A DNA stretch of 12,754 bases from an uncultured Clostridia bacterium (lineage in GTDB: Bacteria; Bacillota; Clostridia; Christensenellales; Borkfalkiaceae): the NCBI GenBank assembly GCA_945834965.1, contig CAMAHZ010000022.1, forward strand, positions 1 to 12,754, written 5' to 3'. The notes under the pieces are model-generated. The model worked only from the letters and a program-made list of their open reading frames with translations, ran no database searches and was not told where the DNA came from. Position numbers and translations under genes: made by a program. Shown in pieces: positions 1 through 5,993 of the stretch. The stretch's first letter is position 1. Every line of letters begins with the position of its first letter.

Positions 1-73
1 CTTTGGCAAGGTCGTTCATAATCTCTTCCGCCTTTTCTAAATTTTTTGCAAGTTCGACTTTGTATTCTTTCAT
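1..73 (-). CDS. DUF4177-like small protein (partial, N-terminus only)
   Basis: An ATG at 73-71 opens a minus-strand frame that runs off the left edge, so only the first 24 residues are visible (starting MKEYKVEL and ending NDLAK). It begins 9 bases after the cysS stop and has an AAGG ribosome binding site seven bases before the ATG, so it is probably the next gene of the cysE-cysS transcript. The pattern of a YKV strand followed by an amphipathic helix LEKAEEIMNDLAK resembles the start of DUF4177 proteins, small domains of unknown function. This assignment rests on few residues and is tentative; that a gene starts here is more secure. Confidence 0.55.
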   Translation of the reverse strand, partial: MKEYKVELAKNLEKAEEIMNDLAK

Positions 74-82
74 AACGAAACC

Positions 83-1480
83 TTACTTCTTGATAATTTC
101 GTAATTATCTTTAGAATCTTTAATAACGTAGCCTAACCCGTCAATCTCTGCACGTAAGCTATCCGCTTCCGCCCAGTTTTTGTCCTTTTTAGCCTGCCAT
201 CTCTTTGCGGCAAGCTCTGCGACCTGAGCAGGAATTTCTTCCTTTTCGCCCGAAAGAGCTTCGACTTTTTCAAGGTAGCTTTTTGCGTCCGTCTTGAACA
301 AGCCTAACAGCGAATAGGTCTTTTTAATCTGCGCAACGTCGTCGGCACAGGTATTATCGCCTGCGTTGAGCTTTTTGGAAATGCTCTTGAAATATCCGTA
401 CAGGTACGAGAGCGCAAGCGCGGTGTTGAAGTCGTCGTCCATACACTTATCGAACGCAACGTCTATCTCTGCATTTCCCTTGCCGCCCTTGCCGAACTTG
501 TCTTCCACCGCCTTAATAACTCGGTAGAACTCGGTCAAGTGCCTTTCCGCTTCGGGGAAAAGGTCGTCGGTTATATTTATATCGTTGTGATAGTTGGTCT
601 GAAGTAGAGCAAACTTAATGGCTTCGTTGGTGTACTTTTCAAGCAGTTCTTCCAAAAGCAGGCTGTTGCCCAAGGACTTGGACATCTTCTGCCCGTTTAC
701 CTTAATAAGCCCGTTATGCGTCCAGTATTTAACGAAACGCTTGCCCGTTAAGCTCTCGGTCTGCGCAATCTCGTTTTCGTGGTGGGGGAAGATTAAATCC
801 CTGCCGCCGCCGTGAATGTCAATCTGCTCGCCAAAAGCCGCCCTGTTCATTGCCGAGCACTCTATATGCCAACCCGGCCTGCCCTTGCCCCAAGGGCTGT
901 CCCAACAAATCTCGCCTTCCTTTGCCGCCTTCCAAAGCGCGAAGTCGGCGGGGTTTTTCTTCTCTTCGCCGTTTTCAATTCTCACGCCGTCGAGCATATC
1001 TTCCACCGTCCTGTTGGAAAGACAGCCGTAGCCTTTAAAACTTGTCACGTCGAAATATACGTCGCCGCAGGGTACTGCGTATGCGTGACCGCTTGCAATC
1101 AACGCGGACACGAAGTCGATAATGTTTTCGATATTTTCGGTTGCCTTAAGCCATACGGAAGGGTCGTCAATATCCATTTTACACATAACGTCGTCGATAC
1201 GCTCTATCATCATCTTTGCGTAGTCGTCGGCAGGTATGCCCGTCTCTTTTGACTTTGCTATAATCTTATCGTCTACGTCGGTGTAGTTACGGGCGTAGGT
1301 TACCTTATACCCCTTCTTCTCAAGATATTTGCGCATAATATCGTAGATTAAAGCCTGATAGCCGTGCCCGATATGCGCTTCGCCCGAAACGGTTATACCG
1401 CAGGCGTACATCTTTACCTTACCTTCTTCAAGGGGGATAAACTCTTCTTTAGTCCTTGTCAGGGTGTTGTAAATTCTCAT
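83..1480 (-). CDS. cysS: Cysteinyl-tRNA synthetase (CysRS)
   Basis: Class I aminoacyl-tRNA synthetase that activates cysteine with ATP and charges tRNA-Cys in the cytoplasm. The 465 residues match the usual full length. The HIGH signature is at residues 36-39 and KMSKS at 265-269. The zinc ligands that select cysteine are all present: C27, C208 (in WHIECSAMN), H233 and E237 (in FPHHENE), each one position off the E. coli numbering. The helical anticodon-binding C-terminus follows, with the typical DDDFNT motif. The ATG at 1480 has a GAGG site nine bases upstream and lies inside the 3' end of cysE: the genes overlap by 32 bases (1449-1480), which suggests translational coupling. The cysE-cysS pairing is widespread in Bacillota, where both genes serve cysteine supply and use. 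Confidence 0.97.
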   Translation of the reverse strand: MRIYNTLTRTKEEFIPLEEGKVKMYACGITVSGEAHIGHGYQALIYDIMRKYLEKKGYKVTYARNYTDVDDKIIAKSKETGIPADDYAKMMIERIDDVMCKMDIDDPSVWLKATENIENIIDFVSALIASGHAYAVPCGDVYFDVTSFKGYGCLSNRTVEDMLDGVRIENGEEKKNPADFALWKAAKEGEICWDSPWGKGRPGWHIECSAMNRAAFGEQIDIHGGGRDLIFPHHENEIAQTESLTGKRFVKYWTHNGLIKVNGQKMSKSLGNSLLLEELLEKYTNEAIKFALLQTNYHNDINITDDLFPEAERHLTEFYRVIKAVEDKFGKGGKGNAEIDVAFDKCMDDDFNTALALSYLYGYFKSISKKLNAGDNTCADDVAQIKKTYSLLGLFKTDAKSYLEKVEALSGEKEEIPAQVAELAAKRWQAKKDKNWAEADSLRAEIDGLGYVIKDSKDNYEIIKK

Positions 1481-2120
1481 CTATTTTTGCCTCGTATTTT
1501 ATGCCTATTTGCTCTTCAAGCGCAAATACTCTCTCCCTTAAAGCGCACAGCTCGGTAAGCATAGGGTCTGCCTTTTCCTGATACAAATCCACACCTTCCT
1601 TACTGCCGCCTATGCGCACCACGTGACCGGGCACGCCGACGACCGTTGCGTGTGCAGGTACGTCCCTTAAGACTACCGCGCCTGCGCCCACCTTTGCGTA
1701 GTCGCCTACGGTGATGTTGCCGAGCACTTTTGCGCCTGCGGAAATTACGCAGTATTCACCCACCGTGGGGTGGCGCTTTCCGCTCTCCTTGCCCGTACCG
1801 CCCAAGGTACAGCCCTGATACAGCACCGTACCCGTACCTACCTGAGCCGTTTCGCCGATTACCACGCCGTCGCCGTGGTCGATAAACACGCCGGGGGCTA
1901 TCGTTGCGGCAGGGTGAATTTCGATACCCGTAATTCTTCTCGTGCGTTGGCTGACGATTCTCGCCCACAGCTTAAAGCCGTGCCTGAACAGCCAGTTTGC
2001 CCACCTGTGGCGGCGCAGCGCCTTGACCGACGGGTAGGTCAGCCATACTTCAAATTTATTGCGTGCGGCAGGGTCGTTGCGCATTGCCGCGTCTATATCC
2101 ATCTTTAACTTCTTAAACAA
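1449..2120 (-). CDS. cysE: Serine O-acetyltransferase (CysE)
   Basis: Transfers acetyl from acetyl-CoA to L-serine, giving O-acetylserine, the first step of cysteine synthesis; cytoplasmic. The 223 residues fit the short Bacillus-type enzyme, which lacks the long N-terminal extension of E. coli CysE. A helical N-terminus with DPAAR and LTYP is followed by a left-handed beta-helix of hexapeptide repeats (about 68-165) containing the catalytic region IDHGDGVVIGET (H82) and GGTGKESGKRHPT (R116-H117). The position of the E. coli catalytic Asp143 is Glu67 here, as in B. subtilis GIEIHP. Residues 188-208 look like a short coiled coil. I chose the TTG at 2120 because MFKKLKMDIDA aligns with family N-termini and AAGG lies nine bases upstream; an ATG at 2102 is the alternative. 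It sits 24 bases after ktrA and overlaps cysS. Confidence 0.95.
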   Translation of the reverse strand: MFKKLKMDIDAAMRNDPAARNKFEVWLTYPSVKALRRHRWANWLFRHGFKLWARIVSQRTRRITGIEIHPAATIAPGVFIDHGDGVVIGETAQVGTGTVLYQGCTLGGTGKESGKRHPTVGEYCVISAGAKVLGNITVGDYAKVGAGAVVLRDVPAHATVVGVPGHVVRIGGSKEGVDLYQEKADPMLTELCALRERVFALEEQIGIKYEAKIDENLQHPDKD

Positions 2121-2144
2121 TTACTTCTACCTTAAGGCGTCCTT

Positions 2145-2798
2145 TTAAGTTTTTGCGGACATCTTGAACACGTCCTGAGATTTGCCCATAACGAAGATAT
2201 GGTCGTCCGCTTCGAATACGAAGTCGGGCATAGGGGCAGGGTCAAGTTTGCCGTCCCTTTTTATTGCGATAATATTGAGCTTGAACTTTTTACGAACGTC
2301 TAATTCCATAATAGACTTGCCTACCCATTGCTTTATTATGGGCACTTCGAATATTGCGTAGCCGTCGGTGAGTGCGACGTAGTCGAAAATGTTGTTGCCG
2401 TTGTGCCTTATGGCAAGCTTATCGGCAGTTTCTCCGTCGGCGTAAATTATCTCGTCCGCACCGATTTTCTTGAGAATTTCGCATTGCATATCGTCCCTTG
2501 CACGGGCAGCAACGTACTTTGCGCCGAGCTGCTTTAAGTTTACCGTGGTCAGAATAGACGCTTCTAAATTGTCACCAACGGTGATGAAACATATATCGAA
2601 AGAAGGTATATCTAATGCGGCAAGCACGTCTTTACGGGTATATTCGGCAATACGGGCGTCGGAAAAGCGGGATACGAGCCCTGCTATTTTATCTTCCCTG
2701 TTGTCGAGTATCATTACGTCGTGACCCAAATCCTGCATCTTTTCCGCAAGATGAGTGCCAAGCCTACCCATACCGATTATTAAAACCGACTTTTTCAT
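2145..2798 (-). CDS. ktrA: KtrA/TrkA-family potassium uptake regulatory subunit (RCK)
   Basis: Cytoplasmic ring-forming subunit that gates the KtrB potassium transporter in response to nucleotides. The Rossmann fold has GMGRLG at residues 9-14 and the strand-end acidic residue D32 (MILDNRED), typical of an NAD(H)/ADP/ATP-binding RCK_N domain spanning about 1-120. An RCK_C (TrkA_C) domain covers about 137-217; in Bacillota this domain is a known site for c-di-AMP inhibition, though binding cannot be read from the sequence. The 217 residues match KtrA/KtrC rather than the double-length TrkA. The ATG at 2798 is preceded by a purine-rich AGGGGGA about 13 bases upstream, a long spacing. It follows ktrB by 81 bases in the same direction, so the two should act as one complex. 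Confidence 0.93.
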   Translation of the reverse strand: MKKSVLIIGMGRLGTHLAEKMQDLGHDVMILDNREDKIAGLVSRFSDARIAEYTRKDVLAALDIPSFDICFITVGDNLEASILTTVNLKQLGAKYVAARARDDMQCEILKKIGADEIIYADGETADKLAIRHNGNNIFDYVALTDGYAIFEVPIIKQWVGKSIMELDVRKKFKLNIIAIKRDGKLDPAPMPDFVFEADDHIFVMGKSQDVFKMSAKT

Positions 2799-2879
2799 AT
2801 TTATATGATTTCCCCCTAATATAAGGTGCTTTTATAATTTAGTGAATTTATTTATGCTTTAACTTGCCGTAAAGCTTTT

Positions 2880-4244
2880 TTAGCCGATAATCATCTTTTC
2901 GGCTACCCTTGAGATGGCTACGGGCTTTTTATCCCCTGCAAAGATGAGTATAAGCGTAAAGCCGCCCACCCTGCCGAAGAACATTAAAAAGATTAAAACT
3001 AATTTAGAGAATACGCTAAGGCTTTCCGTTATGCCCTTGGATAGACCAACCGTACCGATTGCCGAGACGACTTCGAACACGGCGTTCTCCAAATTAACAG
3101 CCGTATTGTTGACTTCTACCGCGCTGATTAGAATAACGCTTATTATCGCAACGAATATATATATGCAGATGACCGAGCTTGCCTGTTGGCTTGCTTCGCC
3201 TTCGAACCGCCTTTTATAAAGGTGAATTTCGTCGTAACGCTTTGCGTTTGCCACGAAAGATAGGAAGAATACCGCTAAGGTCACGGTTTTGATACCGCCT
3301 GCCGTAGAGCCGGGGCTGCCGCCTATAAACATATAGATTATGGTCAAAGCGCTCGTCGCACTCGTAACCGAAGAATATTCAACCGTGTTAAAGCCAGCCG
3401 TCCTGGGCGTTACCGACAAAAAGAGCGACGCTAAAATTTTCGTACCCGCGCTCTCACCGCCTATCGTTGCAGGGTTGTTCCATTCAAAAATAGCGAACAG
3501 CACCCAACCTAAGATTATCAACGCGCCCGTAGTAGTGAGCACTATCTTTGAGTGCAGAGAGTACTTTTTAAGGTGTATTCCGTGGTGAACGACGTCCCCC
3601 CACACGAAAAAGCCTATGCCGCCGACGATTATGAGAACGACGACGACGAGCGTTACGAGCGGATTGCCCACGAAACACATTAAAGACGACTTGCCTTCCA
3701 CCACGCCCGTTATGGTAAAGCCTGCGTTACAAAACGCCGAGACGGACGTGAATACCGCCTGCCATATGCCTTGCCCCCAGCCGTAGACGGGGACGAACGC
3801 AAACGAAAGGGCAAACGCACCGACGAACTCAAACGCGAAAGTGCCGATTAGAATAATCTTTATAAGCCCCTTTACGCCGCTTAAATCAACGCTGCCTGCC
3901 GACTGCATTGCAATCTTGCGCTGAGACAGGGTGATATGGCGTTTTGCATACAGCGTAAACAGCGAAACGAAGGTTATAAAGCCCAAGCCGCCCACTTGAA
4001 TTAAAAGCAAAATTACGGCTTGACCGAACCCCGACCAGTACGCAAACGTATCCTGAACTATAAGCCCCGTCACGCAAGAAGCGCTCGTCGCGGTGAAAAA
4101 CGCCGTCATAAAGTCGATTTTACCGCTGTTCGTCGCAAACGGCATCGTAAGCATTGCAGTCCCGAATAAAATCATTATCACGAAACTGAGTACGACTACC
4201 GCCGACGCGGGGAATTTGAATTTTCTTAATTTAAATTTACCCAT
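2880..4244 (-). CDS. ktrB: KtrB/TrkH-family potassium transporter membrane subunit
   Basis: Integral membrane subunit that carries K+ (often with Na+) inward. The 454 residues, with eight expected transmembrane helices, fit KtrB. The four pore loops of the fourfold pseudo-repeat are all visible with their filter glycines: CVTGL (G60), FCNAGF (G175), RTAGFNT (G284) and GTVGL (G400). Also present are the glycine-rich gating loop GGSPGSTAGGIKT (308-320) in repeat 3 and the conserved arginine of FFGRVGGF (R424). The basic start KFKLRKFK fits a cytoplasmic N-terminus. The ATG at 4244 is the only possible start after an in-frame stop 36 bases upstream, but its ribosome binding site is poor: GAAAGGG lies about 14 bases away. 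It is the first gene of the ktrB-ktrA-cysE-cysS unit. Confidence 0.95.
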   Translation of the reverse strand: MGKFKLRKFKFPASAVVVLSFVIMILFGTAMLTMPFATNSGKIDFMTAFFTATSASCVTGLIVQDTFAYWSGFGQAVILLLIQVGGLGFITFVSLFTLYAKRHITLSQRKIAMQSAGSVDLSGVKGLIKIILIGTFAFEFVGAFALSFAFVPVYGWGQGIWQAVFTSVSAFCNAGFTITGVVEGKSSLMCFVGNPLVTLVVVVLIIVGGIGFFVWGDVVHHGIHLKKYSLHSKIVLTTTGALIILGWVLFAIFEWNNPATIGGESAGTKILASLFLSVTPRTAGFNTVEYSSVTSATSALTIIYMFIGGSPGSTAGGIKTVTLAVFFLSFVANAKRYDEIHLYKRRFEGEASQQASSVICIYIFVAIISVILISAVEVNNTAVNLENAVFEVVSAIGTVGLSKGITESLSVFSKLVLIFLMFFGRVGGFTLILIFAGDKKPVAISRVAEKMIIG

Positions 4245-4306
4245 AGAATAAAGCGTAACCCTTTCGGCAAAATTGAATTATTGCCGTCAAACGATATACG
4301 CCCACG

Positions 4307-4327
4307 ATATAATTGACAAAATTATAT
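4307..4327. promoter_or_regulatory. Candidate operator: perfect 8-bp inverted repeat at the ktrB promoter
   Basis: ATATAATT (4307-4314) and its exact reverse complement AATTATAT (4320-4327) flank five bases GACAA. The repeat covers the -10 box and the predicted start of the ktrB promoter, the usual place for a repressor site. The arms are pure A/T, so chance is possible. A direct repeat ACGATATA (4291-4298 and 4304-4311, 13-base period) partly overlaps it. Confidence 0.35.
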
Positions 4328-4349
4328 AACTTTTATCTAAAAAAATCAA
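4321..4349 (-). promoter_or_regulatory. Sigma-A-type promoter for the ktrB operon
   Basis: On the minus strand a -35 box TTGATT (4349-4344) and a perfect -10 box TATAAT (4326-4321) are 17 bases apart. The expected transcription start near 4314 gives a ktrB leader of about 70 bases, too short for a ydaO-type riboswitch. A palindrome (4307-4327) covers the -10 box and start point. Confidence 0.6.
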
Positions 4350-4421
4350 CCATATTTCACCCCTACCCCGTATTATAGGGTCAGGTTTTAGGTTTTGAAA
4401 ATATTTAACAAAATAACATTA

Positions 4422-4435
4422 TTTACTTTAGTAAA
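4422..4435. repeat. Inverted repeat upstream of the deoR promoter
   Basis: TTTACT and AGTAAA form a perfect 6-bp inverted repeat separated by TT, ending 14 bases before the -35 box of the deoR promoter. It could be an operator or activator site; no known family consensus is recognised. Confidence 0.3.
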
Positions 4436-4449
4436 AGTGTTTGTAATTG

Positions 4450-4479
4450 TTGACATTTTGATAAGCAAGGTGCTATAAT
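4450..4479 (+). promoter_or_regulatory. Consensus promoter for the DeoR-family regulator
   Basis: A perfect -35 TTGACA (4450-4455) and a perfect -10 TATAAT (4474-4479) are 18 bases apart, and TGC just before the -10 adds an extended -10 element. The expected start near 4486 gives a leader of about 43 bases. Two small palindromes (4487-4499 and 4501-4515) lie in that leader. Confidence 0.8.
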
Positions 4480-4486
4480 AATGTAA

Positions 4487-4515
4487 ATTTCTGAGAAATA
4501 TGTTATTTTTTAACA
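4487..4515. promoter_or_regulatory. Candidate autoregulatory operators in the deoR leader
   Basis: Two adjacent inverted repeats occur right after the predicted transcription start: ATTTC-TGA-GAAAT (4487-4499) and TGTTA-TTTTT-TAACA (4501-4515). DeoR-family regulators often repress their own promoter, so these are candidate binding sites. The arms are only 5 bp and A/T-rich. Confidence 0.3.
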
Positions 4516-4528
4516 CGAGGGTATTAAC

Positions 4529-5287
4529 ATGAAAAAGGAAAGAATTGAAGAAATTGCAGAAATTTTAGACAAACGCGGCAAAATGACGCTTGAACAGCTG
4601 GAAAAGGAATTCCCCAACGTTTCGCAGATGACCCTGCGCCGTGACTTGTACAAGCTTGAAGAGGACGGCAGAATTATAAGAGTACGCGGCGGCGCAATGT
4701 CGGTTAAGGAAGTGCAGAAGGTCTCCGGCGAGGCGTATACCAAAAAGACGACGATTAACACCGACGCCAAAATCGTAATCGCACAGAAGGCGGCTACCTT
4801 AATAGACGAGGACAGCTGTATCTTCTTAGACGGCGGCACTACCGCAATGTACCTTGCAAAGGAAATTTCCGACATAAAGTGCAACATTTTCACCAACGGT
4901 ATCGCCGTTGCAATGGAACTTGCGCAGAAAAAGAACGTTAACATCACAATCGTCGGCGGACAGCTTATGAAAGACAACCTTTCAACTTCTTCCCCTGCCG
5001 CAAAGGACTACTTTGCTGCCAGCAATTTTGAGCTGGCAATCGTATCCGCAACCGCGTTCACGCCTGAAAACGGCTTCTCCTGCAGCAGCCAGATGGAAAG
5101 CGAACTTTTAAAGATGGTATTCCAGAAGGCAAGGCACGTATATATGATGCTCGACAGCTCTAAAATCGGTAAGATAAACCCCTACACTTTTGCGCATATC
5201 AGCGACATCGACGTACTCATTACCGACGACAAATTCCCCCGCGAATATAAGACGCTTTTAGAGCAGGAAAACGTCGTAGTTATGTAA
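4529..5287 (+). CDS. DeoR/GlpR-family transcriptional regulator
   Basis: A 252-residue repressor-type protein. The N-terminal winged helix-turn-helix (about 1-57) contains VSQMTLRRDLYKLEEDGRIIRVRGGA, the characteristic DeoR recognition region. The C-terminal DeoRC domain (about 75-232) has the isomerase-like phosphosugar pocket motifs DGGTT (101-105), TNG (122-124), GG (143-144), NGFSCSS (181-187) and DSSKIGK (209-215). Family members normally sense a sugar phosphate and control sugar or sugar-alcohol genes, often next door. Here no sugar kinase, PTS or aldolase gene is in view, so its target is unknown; the divergent ktrB promoter is 100-odd bases away. The ATG at 4529 has a good GAGGG site. 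A strong promoter and a strong terminator frame it as a single-gene unit. Confidence 0.93.
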   Translation: MKKERIEEIAEILDKRGKMTLEQLEKEFPNVSQMTLRRDLYKLEEDGRIIRVRGGAMSVKEVQKVSGEAYTKKTTINTDAKIVIAQKAATLIDEDSCIFLDGGTTAMYLAKEISDIKCNIFTNGIAVAMELAQKKNVNITIVGGQLMKDNLSTSSPAAKDYFAASNFELAIVSATAFTPENGFSCSSQMESELLKMVFQKARHVYMMLDSSKIGKINPYTFAHISDIDVLITDDKFPREYKTLLEQENVVVM

Positions 5288-5304
5288 ATTCCTTAAAACA
5301 CGAT

Positions 5305-5340
5305 AATCGCCCGTACCGAGTCGGTACAGGCGATTTTTTT
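5305..5340 (+). terminator. Rho-independent terminator of the deoR gene
   Basis: Stem ATCGCC/GGCGAT (5306-5311 with 5329-5334), one C-A mismatch, then GTACC/GGTAC (5313-5317 with 5323-5327) around the loop GAGTC, followed by a run of seven T. It begins 18 bases after the deoR stop. On the opposite strand the hairpin lacks a good T run. Confidence 0.92.
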
Positions 5341-5368
5341 ATCCGTAAATTTTGTTTAGCTATAAAAA

Positions 5369-5821
5369 TCAGTCTTGACACAGATACTTTTCTACGAGCA
5401 AAGCGCATTGATAAATCTTGTCCGCACAGGGGCGGCGTTTATAGTAATCGGGCGTGCGCTCTTCAGGCTGAGCGGAGCTATCTTTAGGCAACGCCGCACC
5501 CAACAGCTCTGCACAGATGACCGAGCCGTTGTTCTCCTTAAACTCCCCCGCCATCTTTTGAATGACCGCGTATATCTCGCCGCGAAGCTTTAAATTGCCC
5601 GGCTCGCCGGAGCTTAACTTCATAGACGCAAGCGTAGCCATAGCCGCAACCGCACCGCAGGTTAGTCTCATTCTGCCCATACCGCCGCCTAAGCCTTCTG
5701 CAAATTTCATAGCGGTTACGCTGTCAAAGCCGAACAGGTCGGCAAACGCACCCACTACCGCCTGACTGCAATTATAACCTTGTAAAAACATCTCTCTTGC
5801 TCTATCTGCCCTGACGCCCAT
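5369..5821 (-). CDS. C_GCAxxG_C_C family protein
   Basis: A small cysteine-rich protein of a family common in anaerobes, whose members are thought to bind a metal or redox cofactor; the exact function is unknown. From the chosen ATG at 5821 it has 150 residues. Conserved elements are NCSQAV (C18), GLGGGMGRMRLTCGAV (C55), ENNGSVICAELLG (C103) and a C-terminal RPCADKIYQCA (C132, C139), plus C148. No signal peptide or membrane segment is seen, so it should be cytoplasmic. A GTG at 5830 would add three residues, but AAAGGTGG lies directly before the ATG at proper spacing and overlaps that GTG, so the ATG is preferred. It is transcribed divergently from the DUF308 gene and converges on the deoR terminator, apparently as a single-gene unit. 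Confidence 0.88.
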   Translation of the reverse strand: MGVRADRAREMFLQGYNCSQAVVGAFADLFGFDSVTAMKFAEGLGGGMGRMRLTCGAVAAMATLASMKLSSGEPGNLKLRGEIYAVIQKMAGEFKENNGSVICAELLGAALPKDSSAQPEERTPDYYKRRPCADKIYQCALLVEKYLCQD

Positions 5822-5840
5822 AATTACCACCTTTTTTTAT

Positions 5841-5869
5841 ATTATATCACCGCAAGTAAAGTTAGGCAA
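5841..5869 (-). promoter_or_regulatory. Promoter for the C_GCAxxG_C_C gene
   Basis: Minus-strand -35 TTGCCT (5869-5864, four of six consensus bases) and a perfect -10 TATAAT (5846-5841) are 17 bases apart, with TGA before the -10. The predicted start near 5834 leaves a leader of only about 13 bases, just enough for the AAAGGTGG ribosome binding site. Confidence 0.6.
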
Positions 5870-5921
5870 GCAAACGGCGTTATTTTGCCGACCGCAAACG
5901 GCAAAGGCGCAAAATTGACCG

Positions 5922-5950
5922 TTGACAAGATTTTACAGCCGTGATATAAT
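5922..5950 (+). promoter_or_regulatory. Perfect consensus promoter for the DUF308 operon
   Basis: TTGACA (5922-5927), a 17-base spacer and TATAAT (5945-5950), with TGA forming an extended -10. This is as close to the sigma-A ideal as possible and predicts strong constitutive transcription unless repressed. The expected start is near 5957. Confidence 0.88.
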
Positions 5951-5954
5951 ATGG

Positions 5955-5981
5955 TTATCCCGCTTGATATGGGCAGGATAA
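5955..5981 (+). other. Leader hairpin before the DUF308 ribosome binding site
   Basis: TTATCC (5955-5960) pairs with GGATAA (5976-5981), and GC with GC just inside after one C-A mismatch. The hairpin starts at the predicted transcript 5' end and its last bases run into AAGGTGG (5980-5986), so it could stabilise the message or tune ribosome access. Confidence 0.4.
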
Positions 5982-5993
5982 GGTGGAGAAGAG

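Larger units (their letters stand above)
5839..5952. repeat. 12-bp inverted repeat formed by two divergent -10 regions
   Basis: ATATTATATCAC (5839-5850) and its exact reverse complement GTGATATAATAT (5941-5952) bound the shared control region. Each copy contains the extended -10 element of one of two divergent promoters. The identity goes beyond the six consensus bases on both sides, so a shared regulator or common ancestry is possible. Confidence 0.55.

Noticed and set aside
812..1252. 146-residue plus-strand open frame opposite cysS
   Set aside because: It is wholly antisense to a gene with every conserved CysRS motif, has no ribosome binding site of note and looks like no protein family; a mirror of the coding strand.
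2121..2144. T-box or other cysteine-sensing leader before cysE
   Set aside because: Only 24 bases separate ktrA from cysE, with no room for a specifier stem or antiterminator.
2811..2846. Possible separate ktrA promoter (TTCACT, 17 bases, TATATT on the minus strand)
   Set aside because: The predicted start near 2811 would fall at or after the AGGGGG ribosome binding site (2817-2812), giving a transcript without it.
2856..2881. Plus-strand hairpin GCTTTA/TAAAGC followed by six T after ktrB
   Set aside because: Looks like a terminator on the plus strand, but there is no plus-strand gene to end and the stem is only 6 bp of mostly A-T pairs.
4245..4314. c-di-AMP (ydaO) riboswitch before ktrB
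   Set aside because: Such riboswitches precede ktr genes in Bacillus, but the leader predicted here is about 70 bases, far too short, and no matching structure was seen.
4510..4977. 155-residue minus-strand open frame opposite deoR
   Set aside because: Composition (Ser/Ile/Val-rich) is what the antisense of this coding sequence yields; the DeoR protein is clearly the real product.
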